Shown here piece after piece: positions 61,361-64,000 of a DNA stretch of 64,000 bases. Made by a program: the position numbers and the translations under genes. Within the stretch, counting starts at the first letter, position 1. The number at the start of each line of letters is the position of its first letter. This DNA comes from Rhodoferax potami. Lineage in GTDB: Bacteria; Pseudomonadota; Gammaproteobacteria; Burkholderiales; Burkholderiaceae_C. The stretch spans positions 207,437 through 271,436 of the forward strand of contig NZ_JAVBIK010000003.1 of assembly GCF_032193805.1 (NCBI RefSeq). Direction: 5' to 3'. The notes under the pieces are model-generated. The model did not search any database, had not been told where the DNA came from, and saw nothing but the letters and a program-made list of their open reading frames with translations.

Positions 61361-62962
61361 ATGTCGATGCCCAATACCAGCACTCCCACATTTACCGTCG
61401 AAACGGTCATGGGGCTGTCGCCGCAGAGCATCGCGCAGACACTGCAAGCACAGGCCGCCAGCATCAGCGCGCTGGAGCAGCAGCTCGAATGGTTCAAACG
61501 CCAACTCTTTGGCAAGAAGAGCGAGCGCTTTGCACCCTTGCCCGATGCGCAGCAAATGCACCTGGGGCAACTCCTGGGCGACCTCCCTGCCACTGATGCG
61601 CCCGAAGCCGACTCCGACTCCAACACCATCCCTGCACACCAGCGACGCAAACCCCGCAGCAACTTTGCCGACGAGGGCACGCCCGCATCGTTCTTTGACG
61701 AAACCAAGGTGCCCGTGCACACCATCGAGCTGGCCAACCCCGAGACCAAAGACCTCTCGCCCGATCAGTACGAGGTTGTCAGCCAGAAGGTCAGCCACCG
61801 CTTGGCACAGCGCCCCGGTGCCTATGTGGTGCTGAAGTATGTGCGCTCTGTCATCAAGCGCCACGACACGCAAACCCTGCACTGTGCGGGCGCGCCAACA
61901 GGCATCATTGAGGGCAGCCGCGCTGACGTGAGCTTGCTCGCAGGCGTTGTTGTTGACAAGTTTGCCTGGCACATTCCGCTGTACCGGCAGCACCAGCGCC
62001 TGAGCCAAGCGGGCTTCAAACTCAGCCGGGCGTGGCTGACGCAACTGGCGCAAAAGACCATTTCCCTGCTGGAGCCGATTTACGACACGCAGCTCGAGTC
62101 GATCCGCAACAGCCGGGTCAAGGCAATGGACGAGACCCCCATCAAGGCCGGGCGCAGTGGGCCCGGCAAGATGAAGGCGGCCTACTTCTGGCCTGTGTAC
62201 GGCGAACTCGATGAGGTGTGCTTTGCCTATTTCGAGTCGCGCCGCCACGAGCACGTACAGCAGGCATTGGGGCTGCCAGGGGCCACAGATGCCGTGTTGC
62301 TCACTGACGGCTATGAGGCCTATGCACGTTACGCTGCCAAGACCGGCATTACGCATGCCCAATGCTGGGCGCACTGCAGGCGTGGCTTCTTTGAAGCTCT
62401 AGGGGCCGAGCCACAGGCCGCTGGCCAGGCGCTGCAGCAAATTGGCGAGATTTACGCCCAGGAAGAAGCCATTCGTGAACGTGACCTCTACGGGGATGCC
62501 AAACGAGAGCACCGTCTAAGCCACAGCAAACCGCTGGTGCAGAACTTCTTTGAATGGGTGGATTTGCAGTTCGAGCGGCAAGGCTTCCTGCCCAGCAATC
62601 CGTTGACCAAGGCATTGGCCTATGCACGCGAGCGCCGCGCGCAACTGCAGGTGTTTCTGGGCGATGCGGATGTGGCCATGGATACGAACCATCTGGAACG
62701 CGCCTTGCGCGCGATACCAATGGGCAGGCGCAATTGGTTATTCTGCTGGACGGAGGTGGGCGCCAAGCGCGCGGGCATCATGCAGAGCCTGATCGTGACA
62801 TGCCGTTTACATGACATTGACCCCTACACCTACCTGGTTGATGTCTTGCAACGCGTAGGCCACCACCCCGCCTCCAGAGTTTCAGAACTGACGCCTCGTC
62901 AATGGAAGCAGCACTTCGCCGAGAATCCATTGCGTTCACCATTACACGGTTTGGTAACGTAG
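61361..62962 (+). CDS. tnpC: IS66 TnpC transposase, copy 4
   Basis: Identical in translation to the copy at 38045. Intact. Confidence 0.94.
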   Translation: MSMPNTSTPTFTVETVMGLSPQSIAQTLQAQAASISALEQQLEWFKRQLFGKKSERFAPLPDAQQMHLGQLLGDLPATDAPEADSDSNTIPAHQRRKPRSNFADEGTPASFFDETKVPVHTIELANPETKDLSPDQYEVVSQKVSHRLAQRPGAYVVLKYVRSVIKRHDTQTLHCAGAPTGIIEGSRADVSLLAGVVVDKFAWHIPLYRQHQRLSQAGFKLSRAWLTQLAQKTISLLEPIYDTQLESIRNSRVKAMDETPIKAGRSGPGKMKAAYFWPVYGELDEVCFAYFESRRHEHVQQALGLPGATDAVLLTDGYEAYARYAAKTGITHAQCWAHCRRGFFEALGAEPQAAGQALQQIGEIYAQEEAIRERDLYGDAKREHRLSHSKPLVQNFFEWVDLQFERQGFLPSNPLTKALAYARERRAQLQVFLGDADVAMDTNHLERALRAIPMGRRNWLFCWTEVGAKRAGIMQSLIVTCRLHDIDPYTYLVDVLQRVGHHPASRVSELTPRQWKQHFAENPLRSPLHGLVT

Positions 62963-62998
62963 GCAATAACGCCGGACAGTGACCGGTTACTTTGCAAC

Positions 62999-63607
62999 CT
63001 CACGCTCGTAAACCGCGCGGCGGTACGGTAGCCAGTACCGGTGCATGGCAACGACGGCCTCCGGGATTTGCAGAGCTAGCTTGCTGCGCATTGCTGGTGT
63101 CTTGGTCAATGCGTCTTGCTCAGGGACAAAGTCATCCTCTCCCAACAGACCAATCGGTCGATACCAGGCCTGGCCCTGCGGTGTCTGCAATAGCGACGCC
63201 CACTCCGCTTGGCACAGGTGCACGCCCTGAGTAAAGCCGTAGGCCCAGCCCTCCGCGTCGTCATACTCGCGCCCCCGGTACACCTGCACGCACCAGTGCG
63301 GGTAAATCTCTGGCGGGTCTTCTTCCAGGCCGGAGATGACGCTATTGAACATGCGCATGATCAGTCCCAGAATCTGGTTGAGCTTCTCAATGCTCTCCAC
63401 CGGCGGCATCATGCTGTCGCCCTTGCCCCAGATAAGCGGCATCCACTGCCGTGGCATCAGGGTCTTGGGGCCGATGGCGATGGCATGCAAATAGCCATCC
63501 AGCGTATCCAGAGTCATGCCCTCGTCGCACTTAGCCTCATAGAGCATGAAGTGATCAAGCTCGTCGGTCTCTTCGTCAGACAGGGGTTCAAAAGCTAAGG
63601 GGGTCAT
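62999..63607 (-). pseudogene. YecA/UPF0149-like passenger gene, main part
   Basis: Begins MTPLAFEPLSDEETDELDHF, then MTLDTLDGYLHAIAIGPKTL, PRQWMPLIWG, YDDAEGWAYGFTQGVHLCQA and WYRPIGLLGEDD: the helical YgfB/YecA (UPF0149) domain. IS66 copy 4 removes the SEC-C tail, and the present frame ends three bases inside that IS. The gene is convergent with tnpC of the host IS66 and appears to be a passenger gene. Its function in the element is unknown. Confidence 0.8.
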
Positions 63608-63664
63608 AGGACAACAGCGCGTTTACAGGTCAAGGATATGCGCGCCATTCTCGCCCAATTGTTG

Positions 63665-64000
63665 TCACGCGCAGTATGAAAATGACACGAGAACGCGGTG
63701 AGGAATTGATACACCTCGACTAACGTGCCAAGCCATCCGAACCATGGATGGGACTGGCAATGATTACGAACGAGGAGTACATGGAACTCAAGGTATTAAG
63801 GAAACACAGGCTGAGCTTGCGCGAGATATCGGTGCAAACTGGTATGGCAGTCAACACGGTGCGTAAGTATTTGGAGGGTGGTCCGCCGGCCATGAAGAAA
63901 CTGCCGGCATGTAAGAGCAAGCTCGATCCATTCAAGGACTACCTGGCTGGACGTATTCAGGCGGCCAAGCCTGATTGGATTCCAGCAACGGTGCTGCGTC
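63665..64000 (+). mobile_element. IS21-family element B, left part
   Basis: The end sequence TGTCACGCGCAGTATG at 63665 has a second TGACAC-like repeat close by. It is followed by an istA gene running out of the window. It is different from element A and may have destroyed the right end of the host IS66. Confidence 0.7.
63760..64000 (+). CDS. istA: IS21 transposase IstA, N-terminal part
   Basis: The frame from ATG 63760 (63748 also possible) reads MITNEEYMELKVLRKHRLSL, then REISVQTGMAVNTVRKYLEG and SKLDPFKDYLAGRIQAAKPD up to the window end. The HTH (REISxxTGMxxNTVRKYL) and the LDPFKDYLAGRI region are typical of IstA. The catalytic core lies outside the window. Confidence 0.85.
   Translation, partial: MITNEEYMELKVLRKHRLSLREISVQTGMAVNTVRKYLEGGPPAMKKLPACKSKLDPFKDYLAGRIQAAKPDWIPATVLR

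Larger units (their letters stand above)
60520..62990 (+). mobile_element. IS66 copy 4 (2471 bp)
   Basis: Complete, with the usual terminal repeats and the 8-bp duplication TTTGCAAC at 60512-60519 and 62991-62998. It is inserted in the YecA-like passenger gene of the host IS66. Confidence 0.98.
36201..63626 (+). mobile_element. Host IS66-type element, expanded to about 27 kb by nested insertions
   Basis: Its left end is GTAAGCGGCCAGCGAAGTC at 36201. Its own sequence survives at 36201-36496, 41455-42108, 56203-57589, 60246-60519 and 62999 to about 63626. Rejoining these restores tnpA, tnpB, tnpC and a YecA-SEC-C passenger gene in frame. A right end is proposed at 63626, where the reverse strand reads GTAAACGCGCTGTTGTCC, but the match to the left end is poor and no 8-bp duplication is seen, so the true end may have been lost to the IS21 element that starts at 63665. 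Confidence 0.8.

Noticed and set aside
1..64000. tRNA, rRNA or replication-origin features
   Set aside because: None could be recognised by eye; a covariance-model search would be needed to exclude small RNAs.

Overview
The window looks like part of an accessory genomic island in a betaproteobacterium, probably a member of the Burkholderiales. I infer this from the insertion-sequence repertoire (IS3, IS21, IS66 and IS110 types), the mosaic base composition, a type I secretion/adhesin cluster, chaperone genes of the type III secretion class and a secreted chitinase. No rRNA, tRNA, CRISPR array or core housekeeping gene was seen, so the species cannot be named. No type III secretion apparatus is encoded here.

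Layout. 1-524: right part of an IS3 element. 561-9734: effector-like island. It holds an unrecognised 551-aa protein, two tandem copies of a cassette (conserved 128-bp leader, double-CesT-domain chaperone, small protein with hydrophobic segments), two more unrecognised proteins, and decayed fragments (ISL3 transposase, pRiA4b ORF-3-like, VapC toxin). 9753-10945: IS3 element with a frameshifted orfB. 11238-26181: type I secretion cluster: a 2667-aa repetitive adhesin, then, after IS3 and IS5 debris, TolC-, LapB/HlyB- and HlyD-like proteins and a TPR/NTF2-like lipoprotein in one operon. 26182-27765: mostly debris, including the remains of another CesT-like chaperone. 27766-30708: lipoprotein chitinase (GH18). 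30879-31272: broken chemotaxis receptor. 31545-32153: HTH-receiver regulator whose phosphoacceptor Asp is replaced by Asn. 32522-33753: complete IS3 element. 33999-35055: a third chaperone/putative-effector pair.

36201 to about 63.6 kb: a nested insertion complex. A truncated IS3 element is interrupted by a large IS66-type element (the host IS66), which carries tnpA, tnpB, tnpC and a YecA/UPF0149-SEC-C passenger gene. The host IS66 has been hit by: (a) a 2471-bp IS66 element that itself contains an apparently identical copy of itself; (b) a block bounded by two 1538-bp IS110-type copies in inverted orientation, enclosing an 8.5-kb Tn3-family core; (c) an IS21 element; (d) another copy of the 2471-bp IS66. 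The right-hand IS110 is split by a further copy of that IS66. Perfect target-site duplications (8 bp for each IS66, 5 bp for the IS21) let the insertion order be read and the broken genes be rejoined in frame.

How the genes fit together. The Tn3 core carries a transposase, a DUF3701-type tyrosine recombinase with a candidate core recombination site between them, a TumE/TumA-like toxin-antitoxin pair, and a TOTE-type primase followed by an SF2 helicase that overlap as TGATG; this last pair is a predicted conflict (defence) system. Outside the nest, the chaperone-effector cassettes, adhesin secretion system and chitinase suggest interaction with a eukaryotic, possibly fungal or other chitin-containing, host. 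That lifestyle statement is inference. The most novel candidates are the covalent double-CesT chaperone with its paired hydrophobic effector-like family, and the mobile TOTE/TA Tn3 core trapped between inverted IS110 copies.
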